The position numbers were made by a program, and so were the translations under genes. Below are positions 53,905 through 62,913 of a DNA stretch of 64,000 nt, piece by piece (within the stretch, counting starts at the first letter, position 1; every line of letters starts with the position of its first letter). Under the pieces are notes generated by a model, which was not told the DNA's origin, made no database searches, and was given only the letters and a program-made list of their open reading frames with translations. Source of the stretch: Forficula auricularia (Eukaryota; Arthropoda; Insecta; Dermaptera; Forficulidae); NCBI GenBank assembly GCA_024734495.1, contig JALMQS010000843.1:1-64000 (forward strand). The letters run 5' to 3'.

Positions 53905-54195
53905 ACCATAAAAAGAGAAACAAATAGGTTGCCCGCTGCTTGATGCAAATAAATATACACACAATATAATATATTTATTTGTTTGAGACTATAATTTCGA
54001 AGGCTTGGCCTTTATCATCAGTCTTTTTTAATTATAAATATTATTTTTCATGGGGTCAGTATCGCGTAGATATTGAAAATGCTTGTTCTTACTTAGCAGA
54101 CAAGCTTAATTAAACATATTTACATTAAACAGAGTACAACTTCTTAGTTTTTCTTTATGATTCAACAACTCTGTTACTCTCTAAAAAATAAAAAC
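53905..54195. mobile_element. Penelope-like foldback copy inside the Helitron
   Basis: It carries GCCCGCTGCTTGATGCAAAT, TGAGACTATAATTTCG and CATGGGGTCAGTATCGCG as in 9193-9958, and the inverted terminus TCTTTATGATTCAACAACTC at the right. Confidence 0.52.
53987..54021 (-). ncRNA. hammerhead-like motif
   Basis: Minus strand: CTGATGA intact, extra T, stem AAAGG/CCTT(C), GAA, ATTATAGT (one change from ACTATAGT), C. Confidence 0.45.
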
Positions 54196-54211
54196 TTTTA
54201 AAACTCACTAA

Positions 54212-54408
54212 GGGCAGGTTGCATGTCGCAAAGTAAATGCTTTTTACCACTAACACAGGGTAGATGGTAAATGGAGGGATTAGGATGGCCAATCAGATGA
54301 CAGGAACTTTCAGTGCCTGTCATCTGATTGGCCATCCCAGTCCCTCCATTTACCATCTACCCTGTGTTAGTGGCAAAAAGCATTTACTTTGCGACATAGA
54401 ACCGGCCC
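54212..54408. mobile_element. 197-bp foldback MITE with TAA TSD (PIF/Harbinger-like)
   Basis: TAA at 54209-54211 and 54409-54411. The ends GGGCAGGTTGCATGTCGC and GCGACATAGAACCGGCCC begin almost perfect arms of about 90 bp containing AAAGTAAATGCTTTTT and GGTAGATGGTAAATGGAGGG. TWA duplications are typical of PIF/Harbinger elements. Helitron sequence resumes exactly across the site (ACTCACTAA, TAGTTCATGAC). Near-identity of the arms suggests a recent insertion. Confidence 0.72.
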
Positions 54409-54549
54409 TAATAGTTCATGACAAATAAAATTTATTAAATATATAAGATAGGTAATTTAAATTTTTATTTTAAAACAGACTACACGGAATCCAGGGGGTA
54501 TAGCCCTCCGGCCAGCAAGATGCCTGCCGAAGACGGGCTTCTCAGCTCG

Positions 54550-57030
54550 TAATTAAATAATTAATATTGATTAAGTGATTTTCTTTTTTATTACTCTACT
54601 ATAATATGATAGTTTTTCCCCAGAAATTAAAATAAAAAAAATCTACTAGAGGCTAGAAAAAAAAGCAATTCACTGATTTGAAATTGTATACTTTTTTGGA
54701 ACTTTCTCATGCCGAACTGCGCATTCCGGTCCCCTCCCCTCCGCTGGCTTCACCCTCCCCTTATCCCCCCACCCAAGAGCAATGACCTGCCTATACACAA
54801 TTGGCCACACACAAAAATCCTTCTCGTTAATTCTGCTCATGACGAGAGAGAGACATAGACTGAAATCATGGCTATAAAATAATGCCTGGCATCATTTATA
54901 AATACGTTATATATATATGTATATATATATATCGCGAATTATTCGTACTTTATTCCATTGCATAGAAATTGCAAAACATTCCGCTTAACCTTTATGGTTC
55001 AATTATTATTGAAGATCAAATATTTATGACTAAACGAAGGCAAGATAAAAATAAAAAATATATAGATGATTATTTATGCGTGGGTTTGCGAAGGTGAAAT
55101 ACACATTTTAATGGTGATTAGACTGCTCAAAAAAAATTGTTATTCGTAATCCTGACAATGGATCCTATTAAAGTTTTATACCCTAATACTTATGGTGTTT
55201 TTGGATTTTTGATCCTGAGAAAGGCTATTTTGGTCTATTCTTAACACGCTATTGGGAAGCTTGGTAGGGGCGTGGCTTAATTGTTTTCCCTACTGTGGCT
55301 AGTTTCAATTTAGACCACCAGATAGCGTATCAGAATTCTCAATTTCCCAATAAATATGAAATACCAATATTTGAAATGAAAATATAATATTTCCTTATAA
55401 TAATAAAAACATTCCTCTTTGACTTTCAGTTTACTGCTTGTTTTAAGCTCAATTAGAACTCAATTTAATAAATTTTAATTAAAAAAACTAAAACCTTAAT
55501 TATATTTTGCTCAATCGGTCATAGGTGGCGCTGAGCTCATTACTGCCTAGATTTCTGACTGGACTGTACTCCCAGACTATATTATAATGACGCAGCAAAC
55601 TCAGTTAACCTAAAAACGGAGTAGATGCTCAATGCTTATACTTGAGAAATCATATGGTTGAATCAAAACAAAATAAGTAGTTGATAATAATTAAAAACAT
55701 TATATTTCCTACTTTGTGCCATAGATGTCTGGAGAGGCGAATTCGCGAGATTTTATACGTAATTATTGATTCTATTTATCTCTAAGAGATGTCACTCTTA
55801 CCAAGATTTTCCTCATTAGATATAAATATATTGATTTCATGAATAAAAGAAAGATTAAAAAAAAAAAAAAATTGAAATTACGTACGATTTATTTATTTAA
55901 TCGAGGGCAATGATCACTAATTATAAAATTAGCATTAGTTTGTGTTTGTGAATCAAAAGAATATCAAATAAATAGGTTTGACCTTTGTTATGTATTGAAA
56001 ATCGCGGGCGGTTGGGATCGTAAAAATGAAAAACAAACGAGCCGATCCTAATCAGAGAGAGAGAGAGAGAATATACGATATATTCAGATTGAGATATGAT
56101 ATCTAAATTAAAATGCAATTCAAAACGCCAAGTGACAAATCTCTCTCAAAGGGATTAGGGTTTATTAATTAATACCACGTGGCATACCTATATTTGTTTT
56201 GTGTTTCCACACAAACACGTGGCATATTCATTCAATAAAATCTATTCTTTTTTTTCTACATGCTTTTATTTAACTTAATTAGTGTTTGTTTGTTGCCCTG
56301 GGTAGAATATTATAATCAAATTTTGACCCACATCCACTGAACCGATTTTCTTGAAATTTTACATACTTATTTATTTGCGATGGCAATACAATATTTCAAC
56401 GATAGATAAAAATGTAATTTATATTAAATAATATTTATTCTATACTTAAGTAAGTATATCTATCTATATTGAAAAATCTTTATTGAATTATTAATAAATA
56501 AATAGCAAATAAGAAAATTGAACGGGGACTCATACACACAAAAAAAATGCTCACAAACCTGTTTTTATTTCGAAAAATTAAAAATAATTTTCTCTTCAAT
56601 ACCTAGATATGTACTCAAAATATTTATATAATTACCTACACAACTCAAAATATAAGCATGGGCGCTAATTTTATTTAAATTTCATGTTAAAATGTTTATT
56701 TTTTGTTTTTAATTATATATATGAAAATGAACAGTTTTTTTTACACTATATTGAAATAATTGGATGTTAAATTTTTATAAGTTGCAAAATTTCATCGTTT
56801 ATTTTTCGACTTCTTCGGGCAATTTTTAAGGTACTTTTTTAAGGTATTTTTTGTGTGGTTAAATAAAATAAACATTTTATTTTTATCGAACTTAGTTCCA
56901 TATTTTTTTTTGTAATTAATTAAATTAATTGAACCCCATAAATTTGAATAATTTTCATGATTCAGGCTGCGAATTTTTGCAGTTCAATAAATCATTTCAT
57001 TATTATTTTTTTTGTTTTGAAAAGGAAAAT
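54550..57030. other. AT-rich sequence; unclassified repeat at 55120-55500
   Basis: 55120-55500 shares CTGCTCAAAAAAAATT, CAATGGATYC and the TTTAAGCTCAATTAGAACTC region with the foldback at 5170-5820. A C-rich unique patch at 54710-54790 has no gene. Plain AT-rich sequence follows. Confidence 0.35.
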
Positions 57031-57041
57031 TGAAATTTAGC

Positions 57042-57112
57042 GTCCGGCAGGATTCGAACCTGCGTCTTCCTCTTTAGCCGAGGCTGCGCTAACCAAATGC
57101 GCAACTGTTGGT
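57042..57112 (-). mobile_element. tRNA-like sequence with intact T arm
   Basis: Minus strand: TTGCGCATTTGGTTAGCGCA resembles a D arm/A box and GCAGGTTCGAATCCTGC is a perfect T arm. The 3' side ends CCGGACGC, but the 5' side (AACCAACAG) cannot pair with it, so it is a SINE head or tRNA pseudogene rather than a working tRNA. Confidence 0.5.
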
Positions 57113-57348
57113 TAAAACCACCAACTCTAACCTAATATAATTTAAATAAATATCGTTTTACCTTACTTTTTAAATAGTTCAATAATAATTAGTGGAAATT
57201 GTGGTATTGGTGCAAGGTGAAACATCTTTAATAAATATAAGAGTAAATAAATATTATATGTAATATTTATTTACTACGAGTTAAGGATTCTTGGTCACTA
57301 GTTTCACATTAAAATTAAAAAAATTAAAAGATGTAAAAAAATTTTCAA

Positions 57349-57381
57349 TATATATATTTCGAGCTGTAAGCTCATCTTCAG
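57349..57381 (-). ncRNA. hammerhead-like motif, left arm
   Basis: Minus strand: CTGAAGA, T, stem GAGC(T)/AGCTC, GAA, then alternating AT self-complementary sequence. Confidence 0.42.
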
Positions 57382-57427
57382 GAAAGTACAGAATTATAAC
57401 TAATAAGCGTTATAATTCTGTACTTTC

Positions 57428-57466
57428 CTGAAGATGAGCTTACAGCTCGAAATATATATATATATA
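57428..57466 (+). ncRNA. hammerhead-like motif, right arm
   Basis: CTGAAGA (57428-57434), extra T, stem GAGCT/AGCTC with loop TAC, GAA (57449-57451), then (AT)n. It mirrors the left-arm motif, so the transcript of either strand would contain one. Confidence 0.45.
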
Positions 57467-57671
57467 TGAAATTTTTTTACATCTTTTAATTTTTTTAATT
57501 TTAATGTGAAACAAATGACCAAGAATCCTTAACTCATAGAAAATGAATATTACATATAATATTTATTTACTCTTATCTTTAGTTCAATAACAAATATCGT
57601 GTGAAATATTTCTTCGTAAGGGAAAAATTTAATTTAAGTTATTTTTACTATACTATAAAAAATAAGAATGT

Positions 57672-57862
57672 AACGATACTTGGCGAGACCAAAAGAGATC
57701 AAACGAGACCAAAAGAGACCAAAAGAGACCAAACGAGACTAGCCCTGACGAGACGAGACCGAGGCCGAGACCGAGACCAAGACCGAGACGATACTGTCTT
57801 TTGACAATTCACGAGACCGAGACGATATTTTCTCAAATTTCGTCTCGTCTCGTCTCGTGCGA
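57672..57862 (+). repeat. GAGACC/GAGACGA simple-sequence block
   Basis: Purine-rich (A)GAGACCAAA units give way to CGAGACCGAGAC, a short spacer, then the complementary TCTCGTCTCGTCTCG at 57840-57855, so the two halves can pair. Open frames on both strands (57601-57804, 57699-57899) are repeat-driven. Confidence 0.75.
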
Positions 57863-58259
57863 AGCCCACCTCTTCGTAAGTAATACATACATAGTTCATT
57901 AGACCATGTCAATCACAAATAAAAACAATTATTACCTGAAATATAATACACAATTAAAAATAAAAAAAACATTTTTTGATTTAATTAACTTGAAATAAAT
58001 AAAAATTTTTAATTAATTTAAAAATATAATAAGCTATCAATTAGTGAATTTTGAAATAAATAAATTGATAGCTCAAAAATAAATAAATAAATAAAGCTCA
58101 AAATTTTTTGAATACCTACACTCTATTATCAAGGCCACCCTTAGAAATAAATTTAAATATAATATACTATTTAATTGGATGTTGATGAAAGCAGTCCACG
58201 GTGGTTGTAAAAAATAAGACTATAGAGGTTTTATTATTTTACATTTATTTGTTAAAACC

Positions 58260-58292
58260 GACGTTTCGGAGATTTATTCTCTCCTTCTTCAG
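58260..58292 (-). ncRNA. hammerhead-like ribozyme motif, left arm
   Basis: Minus strand: CTGAAGA, A, stem GGAGA/TCTCC, GAA, ACGT, C. Core intact except for the extra A. Confidence 0.55.
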
Positions 58293-58395
58293 GGTAACAA
58301 AAAGTCAATGAAAGTAGTTCAAAAAATAGTTACTTTCTGTCTCCTTTGACAGAAAGTAACTATTTTTTGAACTACTTTCATTGACTTTTGTTACC

Positions 58396-58428
58396 CTGAA
58401 GAAGGAGAGAATAAATCTCCGAAACGTC
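58396..58428 (+). ncRNA. hammerhead-like ribozyme motif, right arm
   Basis: CTGAAGA (58396-58402), extra A, stem II GGAGA/TCTCC with loop GAATAAA, GAA (58421-58423), ACGT (58424-58427), C. Stem I is the clearest here: TTGTTACC upstream pairs with GGT...AACAA downstream with a TTT bulge, directly adjoining the core. This gives the full type-I hammerhead fold apart from one added A. Confidence 0.6.
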
Positions 58429-58664
58429 GGTTTTAACAAATAAATGTAAAATAATAAAACCTCTATAGTCTTATTTTTACAACCACCGTGGACTGCTTTC
58501 ATCAACATCCAATTACATATTTATACCAGTCCATCTCCTAAAGAAAATCTCTATCAATAATATACTATTATAAAAGTATATATTTTATTGATAATCTACA
58601 TAGCAAATTTGAAAAACACTAAAGTTGAAAGTCATTTATTTATTTGTTTAATCCACCCTGTAGA

Positions 58665-58860
58665 ACGAAGATAGAATAGGTCCATAGTAGGTATCCACTG
58701 CTTGTCGTAAAAGGCGACTAAAAGGGGTTAGACATGAGGCTAAGAACCCCACTCTGTAAAAAACTTTTTAGTAGCTAAAGCTGCGCATTGTCTTGGAACC
58801 GAAATGATTTCGCCCAATGGAGTTTGTAGAGCCAAGCAAAGAAGATGATTTAGCATAATA
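58665..58860 (+). repeat. possible non-LTR element fragment
   Basis: CCACTGCTTGTCGTAAAAGG, CGACTAAAAGGGGTTAG and ACCCCACTCTGTAAAAAACT resemble untranslated sequence seen in invertebrate non-LTR elements. No coding part and no second copy are in this window, so the assignment is tentative. Confidence 0.3.
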
Positions 58861-59224
58861 ATGAAATAAAAGAATGTTTTTTATTTAAAAAGTTTTTACA
58901 GATTCTAGATAGTGAAGAAATCAAAAAATTGCAAAATGTCTCTATTCAATGAATCAGCTAAGCTGTTTAGAAAAAAGACCCACCTTCAGAGCAACACCTG
59001 CATTTATATACCTATATAATATATGTAAAGCATAAGGGCGCTTTGTTTGTAAATAAGGCACTCACTTGTTCTGACATTTGTATTGTACCTATTATCTCTG
59101 TATCTCATTTCTTTTATGTTCCTATATAATAAACTATAGGAGAGTATAAAGAAATATTTTTCCATCAAGAAATTACAAATGGGATGTTAATAATAATAAT
59201 AATAATTTTCTATCTATTTAGCTA

Positions 59225-59370
59225 GATCCTCTCTAGGATTAAGTGTTAGTATCATTAGTACAGAAGCCGGATTATTAGTGGTCAAATTTTTGAAGTGACG
59301 AGGGTTGAACTTGAGTTTTCAGTCATCACGATGATGAAGCAAGTTCGCTACATGCTAGACCACCCTATTA
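59225..59370 (-). mobile_element. degenerate tRNA-derived SINE
   Basis: Minus strand: GGTCTAGCATGTAGCGAAC as A-box region and AAGTTCAACCCTCG as weak B box, followed by GGATTATTAGTG-type body. Mutated and without clear TSD. Confidence 0.35.
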
Positions 59371-59517
59371 TATATATACATAATTATAATTTATTTGTGA
59401 GATTGTTTGTGTTGTGTTTAATACAATCAATTTATTTATTTTAAACCTCACTAATACTTTATTATAATTTAATTAATTATTATTTTTTGAACTTAATTAA
59501 GAAATCTGGATTGATGA

Positions 59518-59702
59518 CGGAAAAAGACAATTATCGGAAAAGAGGTTTTTTATTTAATTAGTTTTTCCTCTTATTAAAAACAAGGACTAAAAAGATGATC
59601 AAGGACACTCGATGGTGGAGAAGTAATCTCGGAGTAGAAGCTAAAATACAATGTATACATTAATTCATGTAAAATAATTGGTTTAATAAAATTAATAAAA
59701 AA
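59518..59702 (+). mobile_element. 200-bp poly(A) retroposon, copy 11
   Basis: Family signature from ACAATTATCGGAAAAGAGG to AATAAAATTAATAAAAAAA. It faces copy 12 tail to tail. Confidence 0.62.
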
Positions 59703-59734
59703 AATAATTAAGAAATCTTATTTATTGCAAGTTT

Positions 59735-59940
59735 TTTTTTTAATTTTATTGAACCAATTATTTTACATGAATTAATGTATACATTGTATTTGAGCTTAGA
59801 CTTCGGAGATTACTTCTCCACCATCGAGTGTCCTTGATCATCTTTTTAGTCCTTGTTTTTAATAAGAGGAAAAACTAATTAAATAAAAAAATCTCTTTTC
59901 CGATAATTATTCCAATTCCATTATTCTCCAGCTCCATTCA
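59735..59940 (-). mobile_element. 200-bp poly(A) retroposon, copy 12
   Basis: Minus-strand copy with T-run at 59733-59741 and a full signature. Together with copy 11 it forms an inverted pair of about 185-bp arms. Confidence 0.62.
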
Positions 59941-59944
59941 TTTA

Positions 59945-61440
59945 TCGCAAGTAAATTTGAATTAAAAAATGCAATGTTTAATCGTGTTTATTATTACTAG
60001 GGTGGCCATTGGCAGAGTGTATTGAAAAAGTTTTCAACGTTATTTGTTTATTTATTTATTTTGAACTAATAAAAATTTTTTAAAAATTGGATGACTTTGG
60101 GATAAACTACTCGAGTCATATTTAGCAACATATACGAGTAGTTAAATATATCGAGATATTTAACTATATAGGTATGTTTTAACTCAATCAATTTTTATTA
60201 ATTTTCCTTACTGTGAAACACCACACCAACTTCAAACACACTTCAATTTATTTATTTATTAATTTTTAAACTAATATTTTTTTTTAATTTGCTGCTCAAC
60301 TTTGAGATAAAATACATGTGAGTCGAAATTAATCAAGTAACTTATTTTAAAACTCACTAATAGTTTATTATAATTTAATAAATTATTATTATATTTTAAA
60401 ATAATTTAAATTTTTTTTATTAGTAATCTCAAGTTAATTGAATCGAAAAATATATCGGTTTATAATGGTTGTAGCTGCCTTAACCAAAAGAGCTCAAATT
60501 CCTTTCTCAGTCTGGAATTTATTTCTAAAGTGGCTCCGACAGGAGACCGTGTATTAAAAAAGTTGTAAGCTTTATTTATTTATTTGTTTTTGAGCTATCA
60601 ATTTATTTATTTAAAAATTCACTAATAGCTTATTATATTTTTAAATCAATTAAGAAATTTTATTTATTTCAAGTTAATTAAATCAAAAAATAAATTTATT
60701 TAATAGTGTGTATATTAGGTATATTAAAATATATTAAATTTATTCCTAGAGTGGCTTAGGCAGGAAAGCCTATTGAAAACGATTTCTGTTTTATTTATTT
60801 ATTTATTCTTGAACTATTAATTTACTTATTGATAGCTTATTATATTTTTAAATTAATTAAGAAATTTTATTTATATCAAGTTAATTAAATGAAAAAATAT
60901 TTTTTGATTTTAAATAGTGTACCTTTATTATATATTTAAGGGGGTTCGTGACTGTTTATCATTTTTATAAGAAAATTCTCAAATTTTTACCATCAAATCA
61001 TTGATGTATTAAATATTTATTCCCAAAATTTGAAGTTGATCGTCTGTCCCATTACCGAGAAATAAATTATTGAAAATTGTCCTTTTAACATGGAAGTAAA
61101 TGGACCGAGCTTTTAAAAGGGCTATAACATTTATACAAATTATACCATTTTTAACAAATTTATTCATATCAATAATTCAACTTTTATGAATCGAATGATA
61201 CATTTTTCAATAGATTTGACAGTCTAGTTAGTTAGTTATTCATAAATGAAAAAATAAAAAGTTATTAGAAAATAACAAAAGCACTAGTGTAGAATTCCAA
61301 CTCTATTTCTTGAAATCGTTTTTGTGTTAAATAAATGTTTTTATAATGAGAAAAAATGTATCTCAATATTCTTTTTATTAATATTATTAAAATAAAGATT
61401 TTTATTCGAAATTAACCTCATTATTAACAATTTTTTTATT
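59945..61440. other. AT-rich sequence with several diverged parallel segments
   Basis: Units around 60050, 60300, 60590, 60790 and 61930 share TTTATTTATTTATT, a D/L-type 'GAACTATTAATTTA' phrase and TTTTTAAATTAATTAAGAAATT. This suggests an old tandem or Helitron-derived series. GTGAAACACCACACCAACTT at 60211 matches the hairpin retroposon arm. No gene. Confidence 0.38.
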
Positions 61441-61446
61441 AAAATA

Positions 61447-61826
61447 CTAGCTGCAAGGCCCGCCTTCGGCGGCCCTCTTGCTAGCTGAGGGGCTCACCCA
61501 CTGAACCCCCACCCCGAAACCCACTCAGCACCCTCACCCACCCCATCTCCTCAATGTACAGACAAAACCTTAATTTTATATATATATATAGATAATTTCA
61601 TTTAAATTGGTAACCATGACGACCCCTGGACCCCCACCTCCCTAACCTCACCCCCCCCCCTGAAACCTACACAGCACCCCCACCCCAATGTACAGACAAA
61701 ACCTTAATTTTATATATAGATAATTTCATTTAAATTGGTAACCATGACGACTGTTTTTGTTGGGGGATGGACATAGGTACATACATAGGTACAGAGGCAG
61801 GCACAAACGCGCTTTAGTAGTATAGA
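61447..61826 (-). mobile_element. Helentron-like element with internal duplication
   Basis: Minus strand: starts TCTATACTACTAAAGCGCG at 61826, ends GCCGCCGAAGGCGGGCC, TTGCAG, CTAG (61450-61447) before T. A roughly 110-130-bp segment (AATGTACAGACAAAACCTTA to GTAACCATGACGAC) is duplicated in tandem. Each copy contains a second potential 5' start TCTATATATA. The base before the start is T, as reported for Helentrons rather than Helitrons. Confidence 0.6.
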
Positions 61827-61829
61827 ATT

Positions 61830-62235
61830 TAGTATGGAGTTGTCACTCTGCAGAAATACAAAAGATTTTTTCGAAGATCAACCAGATAGATAAGCTATCC
61901 CGAACTCCCTTAAATTTATTAAATTATTTATAAAGAGCGTATTGAAAAATGTTTCGCTTTATTTATTTATTTTTAAACTAATCAAAATCTTTAAAATTTG
62001 AATAACTTTGGGATAATAAAATATTCGAGTCCGGATAAATTTCTGAAGGTCAGTCGCTTCTAAACCGAATTCATTCATTGGCTCTCTCTCTTTCCCGCTT
62101 CATCTCCGACACACAGATGTCGAATTCTTTTTATAAATCCTCCTTCTTCCATTATCTTCGGGCTTCCTCATCCAAGCTGGCTGGACAAATCAAATTCCTC
62201 ACTCACAATAATATTTGTTCATTTTTTTTTAACGT
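61830..62235. other. AT-rich to mixed sequence, nothing supported
   Basis: 62050-62215 is less AT-rich, with CT-rich runs, but no exon structure is supported. Confidence 0.35.
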
Positions 62236-62239
62236 GAAG

Positions 62240-62575
62240 GATTAAAATTAGAATGGCAAGGGGGGATGGATTGGATGGTTGGAAAGAAATGCTGTAAAAG
62301 ACGGGGGGATTCCCCGGGGGAGGGAATGAAGGAAGAAAGGCGTGGGTGTTGATTTAGCTGGCCGATTTGTTGTCTTAAGGGAGTCTGGAAGAAGAAAGGC
62401 GGGAGCAGGTTTGTTCCTGCGCCTGGCCCCCCGGGTGGCGGGGTGAATGTTCCTGGCTGGCCATGTCCGGGTTCGATCCCCCCGCAGGCCGCTCTCTTCC
62501 TGGGTGACTGGCCGACCTTCCTTCCAAAACGCGGCCTTCCTTCCCGACGCCTCGGTCCCCTCCCTCACCCTTTCG
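62240..62575. other. GC-rich island containing a tRNA-like sequence
   Basis: About 60% GC against roughly 30% around it, with several CpG. Plus strand 62425-62493 holds TGGCCCCCCGGGTGG and GTCCGGGTTCGATCCCCCC, i.e. an A-box-like and a B-box-like element, suggesting a tRNA-derived SINE head. The minus-strand 106-codon frame (62248-62568) is proline/arginine-rich and probably a GC artefact. A promoter-type CpG island is the alternative. Confidence 0.38.
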
Positions 62576-62913
62576 AAAAATAATATAAAAAAATCACCTT
62601 TTTTTCAATCCGAGAACGTCACCTTTTTATTATCCATTTCCAGATTATTATTATTAATATTATTATTAATATTATAAATGAAATCTTATCTTTTTCACCT
62701 TTTTCGCCAATATATTTAATCGCGATAAACGAGTGTCGGCTTTAAGGTAGTTGTTCCGCTAAATGCGTTTTCTTAGGATTTTTAGACAGATTATTATTTA
62801 AATACTTCTGCATCGATTCGTGGCAAAACGAAATTTATGAACAATACAGTTCCGGGGAAATTAAATTTCAAAAATCGAGTTTTTCAGGCTCTTTAACATT
62901 GCACTATACGGGA

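Larger units (their letters stand above)
53793..54549 (+). mobile_element. Helitron with two nested insertions
   Basis: 5' end TCTATATCTATCTATC and TGTCCGACGACGTCGACC, 3' end GATGCCTGCCGAAGACGGGC, TTCTCAG, CTCG (CTRR mutated) before T. The interior ACCCACTAATTCATGAC matches other copies. Inside are a Penelope-like fragment (53905-54195) and a MITE (54212-54408). Without the insertions the element would be about 260 bp. Confidence 0.6.
57186..57579. mobile_element. Penelope-like palindrome with 11-bp TSD
   Basis: TSD TAGTTCAATAA (57175-57185; second copy 57580-57590 overlaps the last base). After a GTGGTATTGGTGCAAGGTG leader, near-perfect arms meet at an 8-nt centre (57401-57408). Each arm has a hammerhead-like motif, AAAGATGTAAAAAA-type sequence, TCTTGGTCA and ATATTTATTTACTC. 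It is the best-preserved relative of 35173-35512. Confidence 0.65.
58173..58514. mobile_element. 342-bp near-perfect palindrome, Penelope-like
   Basis: Arms 58173-58338 and 58350-58514, starting AATTGGATGTTGATGAAAGC, differ by a few single-base changes or indels. Each carries a hammerhead-like motif with CCGACGTTTCGG/CCGAAACGTCGG. The centre contains ACTTTCTGTC/GACAGAAAGT. No TSD was identified. High arm identity indicates recent formation or gene-conversion maintenance. Confidence 0.62.

Noticed and set aside
62248..62568. 106-codon minus-strand frame
   Set aside because: Proline/arginine/threonine-rich translation of GC-rich DNA with overlapping open frames on the other strand and no motif.
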